Below, one piece after another: positions 17,925-26,548 of a stretch of 64,000 nt of DNA. Source of the DNA: Phyllobacteriaceae bacterium (GTDB lineage: Bacteria; Pseudomonadota; Alphaproteobacteria; Rhizobiales; Rhizobiaceae); the NCBI GenBank assembly GCA_002708825.1, contig PAPF01000018.1:62001-126000 (forward strand), written 5' to 3'. Under the pieces are notes generated by a model. It did no database searches and had not been told where the DNA came from. It saw only the letters and a program-made list of their open reading frames with translations. How positions within the stretch are numbered: the stretch's first letter is position 1; every line of letters begins with the position of its first letter. The translations under genes were made by a program, and so were the position numbers.

Positions 17925-18863
17925 TTGACCCGACCCGCCACAGGCGAAACCGCCACGCCGACCGCCGCGATCCTGTTGATCGTCGCCGCCTGTTTCCTGT
18001 TCGCCTGCCTCGATACCAGCGCGAAATTCCTCGTCACTTCGGGCATGGACGCGCGGTTCGTGTCCTGGGTGCGTTTTGCCGAACACGCGCTGCTGGCACT
18101 GGTGCTGCTGCGCGGCTGGTCGCGGCCGGAGGTCTTCCGGGTGGCCAACATCCCGGCACAGGCCATAAGGGGCATGTTCCTTTTCGGCTCCACCTTCTGC
18201 AATTTCCTGGCCCTTCAGACGCTGCAACTGGCCGAGACCATCTCGATCTTCTTCTTCGCGCCGATGGTGATCACGGCGCTGGCCGGACCGCTGCTCGGCG
18301 AATGGGCCGGATGGCGCCGCTGGATGGCTGTCGCGGTCGGCTTCATCGGCGTCCTGGTGATCACGCGGCCCGGTGCCGGTGTGCTGGGCATCGGCCATCT
18401 CTATGTCACGCTCGCCATGCTCAGCTATTGCTTCTACGTCATCATGACCCGCAAGATGAGCGGGTCGGAGACGCCGGAAAGCCTGATCTTCTATTCCGCC
18501 CTCGCGCCGACCGTGCTGATGGCGCCGACGGTTCCGCTCTACGGGTCGCTCCCGGACACCGGGTTGCAATGGGCGGTCCTGATGGGGCTCGGCTTTTTCG
18601 GCGGTATCGGGCACTGGCTGCTCATCAATGCCTACAAGCGGGCGACCGTCTTCGCGCTTGCGCCCTATCCCTACCTCCAGATGGTCTGGATGGTCCTCTT
18701 CGGCTTGCTCGTCTTCGGCGACCTGCCGGACCGCTGGACGCTTGGCGGGTCGCTGATCATCATTGCCTCGGGCCTCTATATCGTGCATCGCGAGCGCATC
18801 CTGCGGCGCACGGCGCTTGCCACCCCGCCGGTGCGATCCGTCCTGCCGGCAAAAAAGCGTTGA
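17925..18863 (+). CDS. DMT superfamily transporter (EamA)
   Basis: About 312 residues with ten hydrophobic segments in two EamA repeats (first from ILLIVAACFLFACLDTSAKF, second from LYVTLAMLSYCFYVIMTRK). The YPYLQMVWMVLFGLLVFGD segment is typical of RhaT/YdcZ-like drug/metabolite exporters. The start is uncertain: TTG 17925 lies eight bases after an AAGG site and is preferred; GTG 17871, preceded by AAGGA, would add 18 residues. Substrate unknown. It lies about 100 bases after marR and could be co-regulated. Confidence 0.88.
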   Translation: MTRPATGETATPTAAILLIVAACFLFACLDTSAKFLVTSGMDARFVSWVRFAEHALLALVLLRGWSRPEVFRVANIPAQAIRGMFLFGSTFCNFLALQTLQLAETISIFFFAPMVITALAGPLLGEWAGWRRWMAVAVGFIGVLVITRPGAGVLGIGHLYVTLAMLSYCFYVIMTRKMSGSETPESLIFYSALAPTVLMAPTVPLYGSLPDTGLQWAVLMGLGFFGGIGHWLLINAYKRATVFALAPYPYLQMVWMVLFGLLVFGDLPDRWTLGGSLIIIASGLYIVHRERILRRTALATPPVRSVLPAKKR

Positions 18864-18892
18864 AAGGCAGGCACGCCGCCGCTAGGACTTTA

Positions 18893-18900
18893 AAACGTTT
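18893..18900. promoter_or_regulatory. Candidate LacI-family operator AAACGTTT
   Basis: AAACGTTT is a perfect 8-base palindrome with the central CG step typical of LacI/PurR-family sites, flanked by A/T bases. It sits 38 bases upstream of the CTG proposed as the start of the lacI-type gene, consistent with autoregulation. It is short, so chance cannot be excluded. Confidence 0.4.
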
Positions 18901-18938
18901 AATGTGACGGTTCGGTCCGAGGCGGGGAGGCTGCGGCC

Positions 18939-19961
18939 CTGGCGCAAAAGATAAAACTTTCAACCATTGCGGAGGCCCTCGGGGTCTCGACGGCAACCGT
19001 CTCGCTGGCCCTGCGCGACAGTCCGCTCGTCGCCGACCAGACGCGTGAACGCATCAAGGCGCATGCGCGCGAAATCGGCTATATCTACAACAGGCGCGCC
19101 GCCAGCCTGCGCACCTCGCGTTCGGGCATCGTCGGCGTCGTGGTGCATGACATCATGAACCCGTTCTTCGCCGAGATCCTGCGGTCCATCGAGGACGAAC
19201 TCGACCGGTCGGGCCAGACCTTTCTCCTGTCAAACCATTACGACCAGGTGGAAAAGCAGCGCGCCTTCCTCGACACGCTGCTGCAGCTCGGGGCGGACGG
19301 CATCATCATGTCGCCGGCCATCGGAACGCCTCTGGCGGATATCGAACTGGCGGAGAAGAACGGCCTGCCGGCGGTGCTGATCGCGCGCAACGTGCCGGGC
19401 GCCGACGTGCCGGTCTTCCGGGGCGATGACGCCTATGGCACGGGCCTTTCGACGCGCCACCTCATCGGGCTCGGCCATCGCCGGATCGCCATGGTGGGTG
19501 GCACCGACCAGACCTCGACCGGCCGCGACCGCTACCAGGGCTACAGGGACGCGATGCGCGAAGCCGGCCTGGAGGTGCGGCCGGAATGGCGTATCGCCGG
19601 GCCACGCACCAAGCTTGCCGGGTTCGATGCCACCGAGACATTCCTTTCCATCAGTCCCCGCCCGACGGCGGCCGTGTGCTGGAACGACCTTGTGGCCATC
19701 GGCCTGATGAACGGGCTTGCCCGCGCCGGGCTGAACGTGGGGACCGACGTCTCGGTGACGGGCTACGACGACCTGCAGGAAGCGGCCATCGCCACGCCCG
19801 CGCTCACGACCGTCTGGAACGGCCAGCGCGAGGTGGGCCGCCGCGCCGCCAAGGCGCTGCTCGACCGGCTGGCGGGCCACGAGGTGCATGGCGGGCAGGA
19901 ACTCATCCGCCCGGAGTTGCGCGTGCGCCAGTCCACAGGAGCGGCCCCGGCCGCTTCTTAA
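18939..19961 (+). CDS. LacI family transcriptional regulator, apparent CTG start
   Basis: Translation from the CTG at 18939 gives 340 residues with a complete LacI head (KLSTIAEALGVSTATVSLALRD, then QTRERIKAHAREIGYIYN) and a periplasmic-binding-like sensor domain (GIVGVVVHDIMNPFF onward). No ATG, GTG or TTG exists in frame between the upstream TAA at 18900-18902 and the HTH; the first conventional start, GTG 19140, would delete the DNA-binding domain. CTG 18939 is eight bases after a GGGGAGG site, so a non-canonical start is the simplest reading; an indel in the sequence is the alternative. Likely targets are the nearby hydrolase or TRAP genes. Confidence 0.85.
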   Translation: MAQKIKLSTIAEALGVSTATVSLALRDSPLVADQTRERIKAHAREIGYIYNRRAASLRTSRSGIVGVVVHDIMNPFFAEILRSIEDELDRSGQTFLLSNHYDQVEKQRAFLDTLLQLGADGIIMSPAIGTPLADIELAEKNGLPAVLIARNVPGADVPVFRGDDAYGTGLSTRHLIGLGHRRIAMVGGTDQTSTGRDRYQGYRDAMREAGLEVRPEWRIAGPRTKLAGFDATETFLSISPRPTAAVCWNDLVAIGLMNGLARAGLNVGTDVSVTGYDDLQEAAIATPALTTVWNGQREVGRRAAKALLDRLAGHEVHGGQELIRPELRVRQSTGAAPAAS

Positions 19962-20021
19962 CAAGCCGTTTACCGTATCGGGTCCATTCTTCCGCGCTGA
20001 CAAGCAGCGGAAAGGGGCGAC

Positions 20022-20423
20022 ATGTTGCGATTGGTCGTTCTGGCGGCAGGACTGGGCTGTGCCGCCGCACTTCTTACAACGGCCGGCGGTTTGGTTCAGG
20101 ACGATGCCCGATCCGAGACCCCGGTGGCAATCAATGCAATTTCCGCCGCGCCGGTCCAACAGTTCCGCCTCTGGCTGGCTGGCAGGAAGACCGGTTGCCT
20201 GCTGTCCCTCGACATGGACACGGGCATGGCCTCTCCGCAGGCCTGCGAAGACGGGGCAGCCAACCCGCTCGTTCATGCCAGCAGCGTGGCACGGCACAAG
20301 GGCGGGCTGATCCTGACGGATTCGAGCGGCGTTGCAGTGGCTGAATTCGCGGTCGGCGAAGGTTTCGCCTACGAGGCGGTGGCGCCTGCCGGCCGGTTGA
20401 TGGCACTTTCCGCCGTGGATTGA
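20022..20423 (+). CDS. Small exported protein, possibly Inh/AprI-like
   Basis: 133 residues with an N-terminal signal segment (LVVLAAGLGCAAALLTTA). The mature part carries a Cys pair (TGCLLSLDMDTG and QACEDG) and ends with alternating short strands (GGLILTDSSGVAVAEFAVGEGFAYEAV). That pattern loosely recalls the beta-barrel AprI/Inh metalloprotease inhibitors, but the resemblance is weak and function should be treated as unknown. The last 55 bases overlap the end of the convergent gene at 20369-21169. Confidence 0.65.
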   Translation: MLRLVVLAAGLGCAAALLTTAGGLVQDDARSETPVAINAISAAPVQQFRLWLAGRKTGCLLSLDMDTGMASPQACEDGAANPLVHASSVARHKGGLILTDSSGVAVAEFAVGEGFAYEAVAPAGRLMALSAVD

Positions 20424-21169
20424 CGGGCAAGCGCGCGTTTGCGGGCCGCATCGCCGAAGGCGCGGAAGATCGCGGCCGATGGCGCATCCGTCCTGGCCCA
20501 GTATTCCGGATGCCACTGGACGCCGAGCGCGAAGGCCTGCGCACCCTCCACCGACACCGCTTCCACCGTGCCATCGGGCGCAAGGGCATCGACGGCAAGG
20601 CCGGGCGCAAGATCGCCAATGGCCTGGCGGTGAAGCGAATTGACCTGGATTTCGCCGGTGCCGACGATCGCGGCAAGGCAGGAGCCCGGCTTGACGCTGG
20701 CGGGATGGCGGATCGCGAAGCGCTCGTCGTTGTGATCGCCTTGCGGCGCGCGGTGATCGTCGACGCCTTCCAGTTCCTGGATCTCGGTTTCCAGCGTGCC
20801 GCCAAGCGCGACGTTGAGTTCCTGCATGCCCCGGCAGATGGCAAGAAGTGGCACGCCGCCCGCGATTGCGGCGCGGATCAGGGCAATCGAGGTTTCGTCG
20901 CGGGCAGGGTCGAACGGCTCATGGCGCTCGCTCGCCTCGACGCCGTAATGGCCCGGATGGACATTCGTGCGCGAGCCCGTCACGAGAAGGCCGTCCATGC
21001 GCGCCAGCAGCGCCGCTGCATCGATGTTCGCGCCCATGGCGGGTACGGCGAGCGGCAGAACACCAGCCACGTCCATCGCCGCGGCAAGATAGGTTTGCGG
21101 CGCGCAGTGCCAGACATAGTTGTCGAACTCGCGAATGTCGGACGAAACGGCAACGAGTGGTTGGGTCAT
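20369..21169 (-). CDS. Gamma-glutamyl-gamma-aminobutyrate hydrolase family protein (class I GATase-like, peptidase C26)
   Basis: 266 residues from ATG 21169. Triad motifs of class I glutamine amidotransferase-like hydrolases are visible: the nucleophile Cys in LLAICRGMQELNVALGG, the substrate-pocket SLHRQAI, and the His-Glu pair in VQWHPEYW. Relatives cleave gamma-glutamyl amides, including gamma-glutamyl-GABA in putrescine breakdown, but no other putrescine genes are near. An earlier in-frame start at 21253 adds 28 unconserved residues. The 3' end overlaps the convergent small exported protein gene by 55 bases. Confidence 0.88.
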   Translation of the reverse strand: MTQPLVAVSSDIREFDNYVWHCAPQTYLAAAMDVAGVLPLAVPAMGANIDAAALLARMDGLLVTGSRTNVHPGHYGVEASERHEPFDPARDETSIALIRAAIAGGVPLLAICRGMQELNVALGGTLETEIQELEGVDDHRAPQGDHNDERFAIRHPASVKPGSCLAAIVGTGEIQVNSLHRQAIGDLAPGLAVDALAPDGTVEAVSVEGAQAFALGVQWHPEYWARTDAPSAAIFRAFGDAARKRALARQSTAESAINRPAGATAS

Positions 21170-21330
21170 GAAGGACGGCTCCTGGACGACAGGGCCCCTA
21201 CATAATCGGCAAGCCGGGTGTCCGCCAGAGGTCAGCATGGGGCGGGGGCACAAAAATCCTTGTCCTCCCGAGGGATGGCAACTGGTAAAAAAAATTGGCC
21301 ACGTATTTCCACGGTGCTGGACAGCGTGCG

Positions 21331-21346
21331 ATCAACGTGTATTGAT
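21331..21346. promoter_or_regulatory. Inverted repeat ATCAA-N6-TTGAT upstream of TRAP binding-protein gene
   Basis: A perfect 5+5 base inverted repeat with six spacer bases lies 78 bases before the dctP-type start, in the 255-base gap after the divergent C26 hydrolase gene. It could be an operator for either gene. The gap also holds an A-rich run near 21288-21296 but no convincing promoter pair. Confidence 0.3.
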
Positions 21347-21373
21347 AGCCTCCGGAAAAGGGCGGGGGCGTGA

Positions 21374-22546
<1,173 letters not shown>

Positions 22547-22549
22547 GCT

Positions 22550-23512
22550 TCAGCCCGCTGTCATGGCGAATTCACCGGACCCCGGGGCGGCAACGTCCCG
22601 GGGTTTTGCATATGCGGGATGCAATTGCTCCTGACTTCCGGCCGGCGCCCTGGTTCCCGCCATCCCGCGTTTGTGCAGCAAGCCGTGCTGGCGCATGAAG
22701 GCGTGCACGGCGACGGCAACCGCGCCGGGCTTCTCAACCATGGGGAGATGGCCGGCGGTGGGCAGGAGCAGGGTTGTTACCGCAGGCAGTGCGGCCTGGA
22801 TGCCGAACTGGTGACGGGGGCGGATGACCCGGTCCATGCCGCCGACGATATTGAGCGCCGGACAGGTGATTTCCGGAAGGGCGTCCGACAGCGATGCCTG
22901 GGACAGAAGCCGCACGAGCGCCGCGATTTCGGCCGGGTCGCTTTTGAGAAGCGACTGGCGGACGCGTTCGATCGCCTCGACATCCCTTGGCTCGCGCGGT
23001 GCTCCGGCTTGCGCCACGCAGGTGCGCGCGCCCTCGATGAAGCGCGCCGGCGTTGAAATCCAGAGGGACAGCAGGCGCTCGAATCCCCATTGGCCAAAGC
23101 CGCGCAATCGCAAAAGCCGCATGGCGAAGGGCTGGCAGCCATCCAGCCCGCCACAGGACAGCGCCCCCATGATGACCAGGCCATTGACGAGTGCCGGATG
23201 GCGCGCGGCAAGACCCAGCGCCATGAAAGCACCGGTCGAATGGCCGATCAGTGTTACCGGGTGTCCCTTGAAGTCGCGCGTGATGGCGTCCGCATAGGCA
23301 TCGAGGATCGAATTCATGGATTGTGCACCGGCACTGGCGCCAAGTGTCCAGGGGTGATGGCCGGGCAGGGGGTAGGCAATGGCGGTGCCTGTGCGGGAGA
23401 CCGGCGGTGCATAGGTCTGCCAGAACGATGGCGCCATTACCATGCCATGCAGCAGGACCGTGCGCGGGCCGTTGCGGCGGGAAATGGAAAGGGCAGGCGG
23501 TGTATCAGGCAT
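22550..23512 (-). CDS. Alpha/beta hydrolase
   Basis: About 320 residues, an alpha/beta-hydrolase fold enzyme. The oxyanion region is VLLHGMVMAPSFW, the nucleophile elbow LIGHSTGAFMALGLA contains the catalytic Ser, the acid is in VGGMDRVI and the His in TAGHLPMVEKPG. No substrate can be assigned. Start: ATG 23512 (a GTG at 23533 is possible; neither has a good ribosome site). Its last codons cross the dctP terminator hairpin, and its stop lies 3 bases from the dctP stop. It is transcribed with, but separated by a terminator from, the TRAP permease genes. Confidence 0.85.
   Translation of the reverse strand: MPDTPPALSISRRNGPRTVLLHGMVMAPSFWQTYAPPVSRTGTAIAYPLPGHHPWTLGASAGAQSMNSILDAYADAITRDFKGHPVTLIGHSTGAFMALGLAARHPALVNGLVIMGALSCGGLDGCQPFAMRLLRLRGFGQWGFERLLSLWISTPARFIEGARTCVAQAGAPREPRDVEAIERVRQSLLKSDPAEIAALVRLLSQASLSDALPEITCPALNIVGGMDRVIRPRHQFGIQAALPAVTTLLLPTAGHLPMVEKPGAVAVAVHAFMRQHGLLHKRGMAGTRAPAGSQEQLHPAYAKPRDVAAPGSGEFAMTAG
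22579..22607 (+). terminator. Rho-independent terminator after dctP-type gene
   Basis: A ten-pair GC-rich stem (ACCCCGGGGC with GTCCCGGGGT, one G-U pair) with a six-base loop GGCAAC, followed by TTTTG. It ends the dctP transcript and lies inside the 3' end of the convergent hydrolase gene. Confidence 0.8.
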
Positions 23513-23568
23513 GGCGGCGATCCGGATGGACACGCGTCAACGTGGCAGGCGCCGTCCGGGTTCCCATG

Positions 23569-23596
23569 AAAAAGCCGGGCGCAGGCCCGGCTTTTT
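23569..23596. terminator. Bidirectional rho-independent terminator
   Basis: A seven-pair stem GCCGGGC/GCCCGGC with a four-base loop is flanked by AAAAA on the left and TTTTT on the right. It therefore has a U tract on either strand. On the minus strand it ends the dctQ-dctM transcript, separating it from the hydrolase gene downstream. Confidence 0.85.
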
Positions 23597-23619
23597 GATG
23601 TCTCGCGATGAACCGTCCG

Positions 23620-25524
23620 TCACTCGGCTGGTGCGGGATCGATCCGGGGCGGGCCGCTGGGCATTTGCAGCCCGCCGGAACCCTGCTGCTGGCCGGCATT
23701 GTCACCCTGCGGGGCAGGCTGCTGATTGCCGAAATTGGGGGCGCCCTGAAGCTGCAGGCCTGGCAGTTGCAGCGAATTGCCGCCATTGCCTCCGTTGGCC
23801 GGCTGGTTGCCGAAGTTCGGCGAACCCTGCAATTGCAGGCCCGGAAGCTGCAGGCCGCTGCCGCCGCCATTGCCGCCGGGCGCCGTTCCCGGCATCTGCA
23901 AGCCGCCGCCGAAACTTGGCACCTCGATCTTGATGTCGTCGGGATTGAAGACCTTCTGGTCGTCCTTGTAGTGGGTGACCAGGCGCGGATAGGCGATGAT
24001 CAGCAGGATCACGCAGAACTGGATGATGATGTAGGGAATGGCGCCCTTGTAGATCTCGGTCGTCTTGATGCCGGGCATGGTGCGGTTTGTTGCCTTGTCG
24101 AGCCATTCGGAGCGCGGCGCGATGGAGCGCAGGTAGAAGAGCGCGAAGCCGAAGGGCGGCGTCAGGAACGATGTCTGCAGGTTGATGCCCAGGATGATGC
24201 CGAACCAGATCAGGTCGATGCCGAGCTTCTCGGCGACAGGCGCCAGCAGCGGCACGAGGATGAAGGCGATCTCGAAGAAGTCGAGGAAGCAGCCGAGGAT
24301 GAACACGATGATCGTGACGACGATCAGGAAGCCGTATTCGCCGCCGGGAAGCGCCAGGAGCAGTTCCTCGATCCAGATATTGCCGTTCAGTCCGTAGAAG
24401 GTGAGGCCGAAGACGCGCGCACCGATCAGGATAAACATGACGAAGGCGGTCAGCTTCGTTGTCGAGTCAAGCGCCTGCTTGAGAACGGAAAAGTTGATCC
24501 GCCGCTTCATCAGCGCCAGGACGAGTGCCCCGGTCGCGCCCATGGCGCCGCCTTCGGTCGGCGTGGCAATGCCGAGGAAGATCGTGCCCAGCACGAGGAA
24601 GATCAGCGCCAGTGGCGGGATCAGCACGATGACGACCTGTTCGGCCAGGCGCGACAGGATGCCCAGATTGAAACGGCGGTTGATGAGGCTGGCCGCGAGC
24701 GCCACGCCGACTGCGGTCGTCGCGGCCCAGACGAGGCGGACCTCGTAGCGCATGTCAGCGAAAATCGTGTGGTAAGTGGCGAAATAGATTCCGATGGCAA
24801 CCGCGATGATGACGATCAGCGAGGTGACTCCGCCGCCGAGCGTGCGGGCTTCCATCGGCAGGGCGGGGGCCCAGGCCGGTTTCACGAGCGTGACGGCGAA
24901 GACATAGAGGCAGTAGGCGCCGACGATGATGGCGGCCGGCAGCAGCGCGCCGACGTACATGTCGCCGACGGAACGGCCCAGCTGGTCGGCCATGACGATG
25001 AGGACGAGCGAGGGCGGCACGATCTGCGCGAGCGTTCCCGATCCGGCGATGGTTCCTGTCGCAAAGGAGCGGTTGTAGCCGTAGCGCATCATGATCGGCA
25101 GCGAGATCAGGCCCATGGCGATGACCGATGCCGCGACGACGCCGGTGGTGGCCGCGAGAAGCGCGCCGACCAGGACGACCGCATAGGCAAGGCCGCCGCG
25201 AACGGGGCCGAAAAGCTGGCCGACGGTGTCGAGCAGGTCCTCGGCCATGCCCGAACGCTCCAGGATCAGCCCCATGAAGGTGAAGAAGGGGATCGCCAGC
25301 AGCGTATCATTGTACATGATGCCGTAGATCCGCTCCGGATGGCTTTGCAGCAATGGCCAGAACAGGCGGATCTCGCTGGAGAAAAGCGACATTTCCACGC
25401 CGATGGCGAAGAAGAGGAGGCCGCCGGCGGCAAGCGTGAAGGCCACCGGATAGCCGATCAGCAGCATCGCCATGACGGAGACGAACATGATCGGCGCGAG
25501 TTCGTGTGCGATCAGGTCGAGCAT
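23620..25524 (-). CDS. TRAP transporter large permease (DctM) with repetitive C-terminal tail
   Basis: 634 residues. The first ~500 form the DctM permease: about 12-13 membrane segments, with PVAFTLAAGGLLFFAIG, ATTGVVAASVIAMG, LGIATPTEGGAMGATGA and SFLTPPFGFALFYLR. The last ~130 residues are unusual: after the final membrane segment (IIQFCVILLIIAYPRLV) comes a Gly/Asn/Gln/Pro-rich tail with two copies of a 27-residue unit beginning LQLPGLQLQG. Most DctM proteins end near 430-500. The start overlaps the dctQ stop by one base. It imports an organic acid with the dctP-type protein at 21425. Confidence 0.93.
   Translation of the reverse strand: MLDLIAHELAPIMFVSVMAMLLIGYPVAFTLAAGGLLFFAIGVEMSLFSSEIRLFWPLLQSHPERIYGIMYNDTLLAIPFFTFMGLILERSGMAEDLLDTVGQLFGPVRGGLAYAVVLVGALLAATTGVVAASVIAMGLISLPIMMRYGYNRSFATGTIAGSGTLAQIVPPSLVLIVMADQLGRSVGDMYVGALLPAAIIVGAYCLYVFAVTLVKPAWAPALPMEARTLGGGVTSLIVIIAVAIGIYFATYHTIFADMRYEVRLVWAATTAVGVALAASLINRRFNLGILSRLAEQVVIVLIPPLALIFLVLGTIFLGIATPTEGGAMGATGALVLALMKRRINFSVLKQALDSTTKLTAFVMFILIGARVFGLTFYGLNGNIWIEELLLALPGGEYGFLIVVTIIVFILGCFLDFFEIAFILVPLLAPVAEKLGIDLIWFGIILGINLQTSFLTPPFGFALFYLRSIAPRSEWLDKATNRTMPGIKTTEIYKGAIPYIIIQFCVILLIIAYPRLVTHYKDDQKVFNPDDIKIEVPSFGGGLQMPGTAPGGNGGGSGLQLPGLQLQGSPNFGNQPANGGNGGNSLQLPGLQLQGAPNFGNQQPAPQGDNAGQQQGSGGLQMPSGPPRIDPAPAE
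23692..23853 (-). repeat. Two-copy 27-residue coding repeat in DctM tail
   Basis: The DNA encodes two adjacent units of 27 codons (residues 558-584 and 585-611), each starting LQLPGLQLQG, then S or A, PNFGNQ, then variable Gly/Asn/Pro/Gln. Partial echoes (GLQMP) flank them on both sides. This is in-frame coding repetition, not a mobile element. Confidence 0.85.
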
Positions 25525-26126
25525 CAGCGCGCCTCCTCGATGTCGAGGGCGGCTTCCGCCTCGGGCGGCAGGTCATGCTGGGGCATCGGGTCGTCGATAT
25601 CGCCGCGAAGCACGGCAATGCGCTTGATGATCTCGGAAATGCCCTGGGCGGTCAGCAGCAGGAAGCCGATCAGGACCATCATCTTGGCCGGCCACAGGAT
25701 CAGACCGCCGGCATTCGCAGAGACTTCGCCGCTGTTGTAGGAGCGCCAGAACCAGGGCCAGGCAAGCCAGACCATGAGCAGGCAGAAGGGCATCAGGAAA
25801 AAGGTATGGCAGAACAGGTCGATCCAGTCGCGTGTGCGCTTCGACAAGCGGTTGGACACGATGTCGATGCGGATGTGCTCGTTCTTCAGCAGGGTGTAGG
25901 CGGCTGCCAGCATGAAGACGGTGCCGTAGAGGTACCATTGCAGTTCGAGCAGGGCATTCGATGCGCGGGGGATGGGCAGGAAGTCCGGCAGGCCTTCGCC
26001 GAGATAGCGCACGGTCGCGTTGTAGGCCGATACCAGGACGGCAGCGAGGATCAGCCAGGATACCTGCCTGCCGATGAAATCGTTAATTCGGTCGATCAGT
26101 CGCGAGACTGCCAGTAGAACCGTCAT
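25524..26126 (-). CDS. TRAP transporter small permease (DctQ)
   Basis: 200 residues from ATG 26126, six bases after GGGAGG. Four hydrophobic segments are seen (WLILAAVLVSAYNATVRY, LYGTVFMLAAAYTLL, FFLMPFCLLMVWLAWPWFW, MMVLIGFLLLTAQGISE), with the DctQ-typical HIRIDIVSNRL after the second. The acidic C-terminus follows. The stop overlaps the dctM start (TGATG). DctQ forms the membrane complex with DctM. The frame is open further upstream but without conserved sequence. Confidence 0.92.
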   Translation of the reverse strand: MTVLLAVSRLIDRINDFIGRQVSWLILAAVLVSAYNATVRYLGEGLPDFLPIPRASNALLELQWYLYGTVFMLAAAYTLLKNEHIRIDIVSNRLSKRTRDWIDLFCHTFFLMPFCLLMVWLAWPWFWRSYNSGEVSANAGGLILWPAKMMVLIGFLLLTAQGISEIIKRIAVLRGDIDDPMPQHDLPPEAEAALDIEEAR

Positions 26127-26548
26127 GCATGCCCTCCCTGACACCGGCTGCCCTGCCGGTGTGTTCTCCCGTAATCCCGGCGGCGCCGACAGTGCAACAC
26201 AAGGCGTCGCTTGTCGACAGCAATACCGGTCCGGCCGGCCTGGCGGACCTTCCGGCACTCCCGGTTAGCAGATTTCTGCCATGGCGGAAAGAAACTGGAT
26301 AAGTTTTTTTACCAATTTCCGGATGCGTGGCGGAAAAGGCGCTTCCCACCCCTTTCCCCGGCCGGCAATTCCGTTACGCCACAGGGCCGGTTCGGGTATT
26401 TTTTCGAATGGTTTCGGCCGGTTGACGTCAACGGGCTTGCCAATATGAGCAATGGCCGCGAATTCGATTGACTGGATTTGCCCGGCGCAGAAAACTGACC
26501 ATGTATTGGAAGGGTCCCGCAGAGGGCCCGCGCCGGAGGAACGACACA
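26127..26548. other. 422-base divergent intergenic region with candidate promoter
   Basis: The gap separates dctQ (leftward) from the oxidoreductase gene (rightward). I see no gene in it. A candidate promoter for the rightward gene is TTGACG at 26422-26427 and TATGAG at 26444-26449, 16 bases apart; the -35 is part of the palindrome TTGACGTCAA (26422-26431). An A/T-rich run lies near 26300-26312, and another near 26398-26405. Confidence 0.4.
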
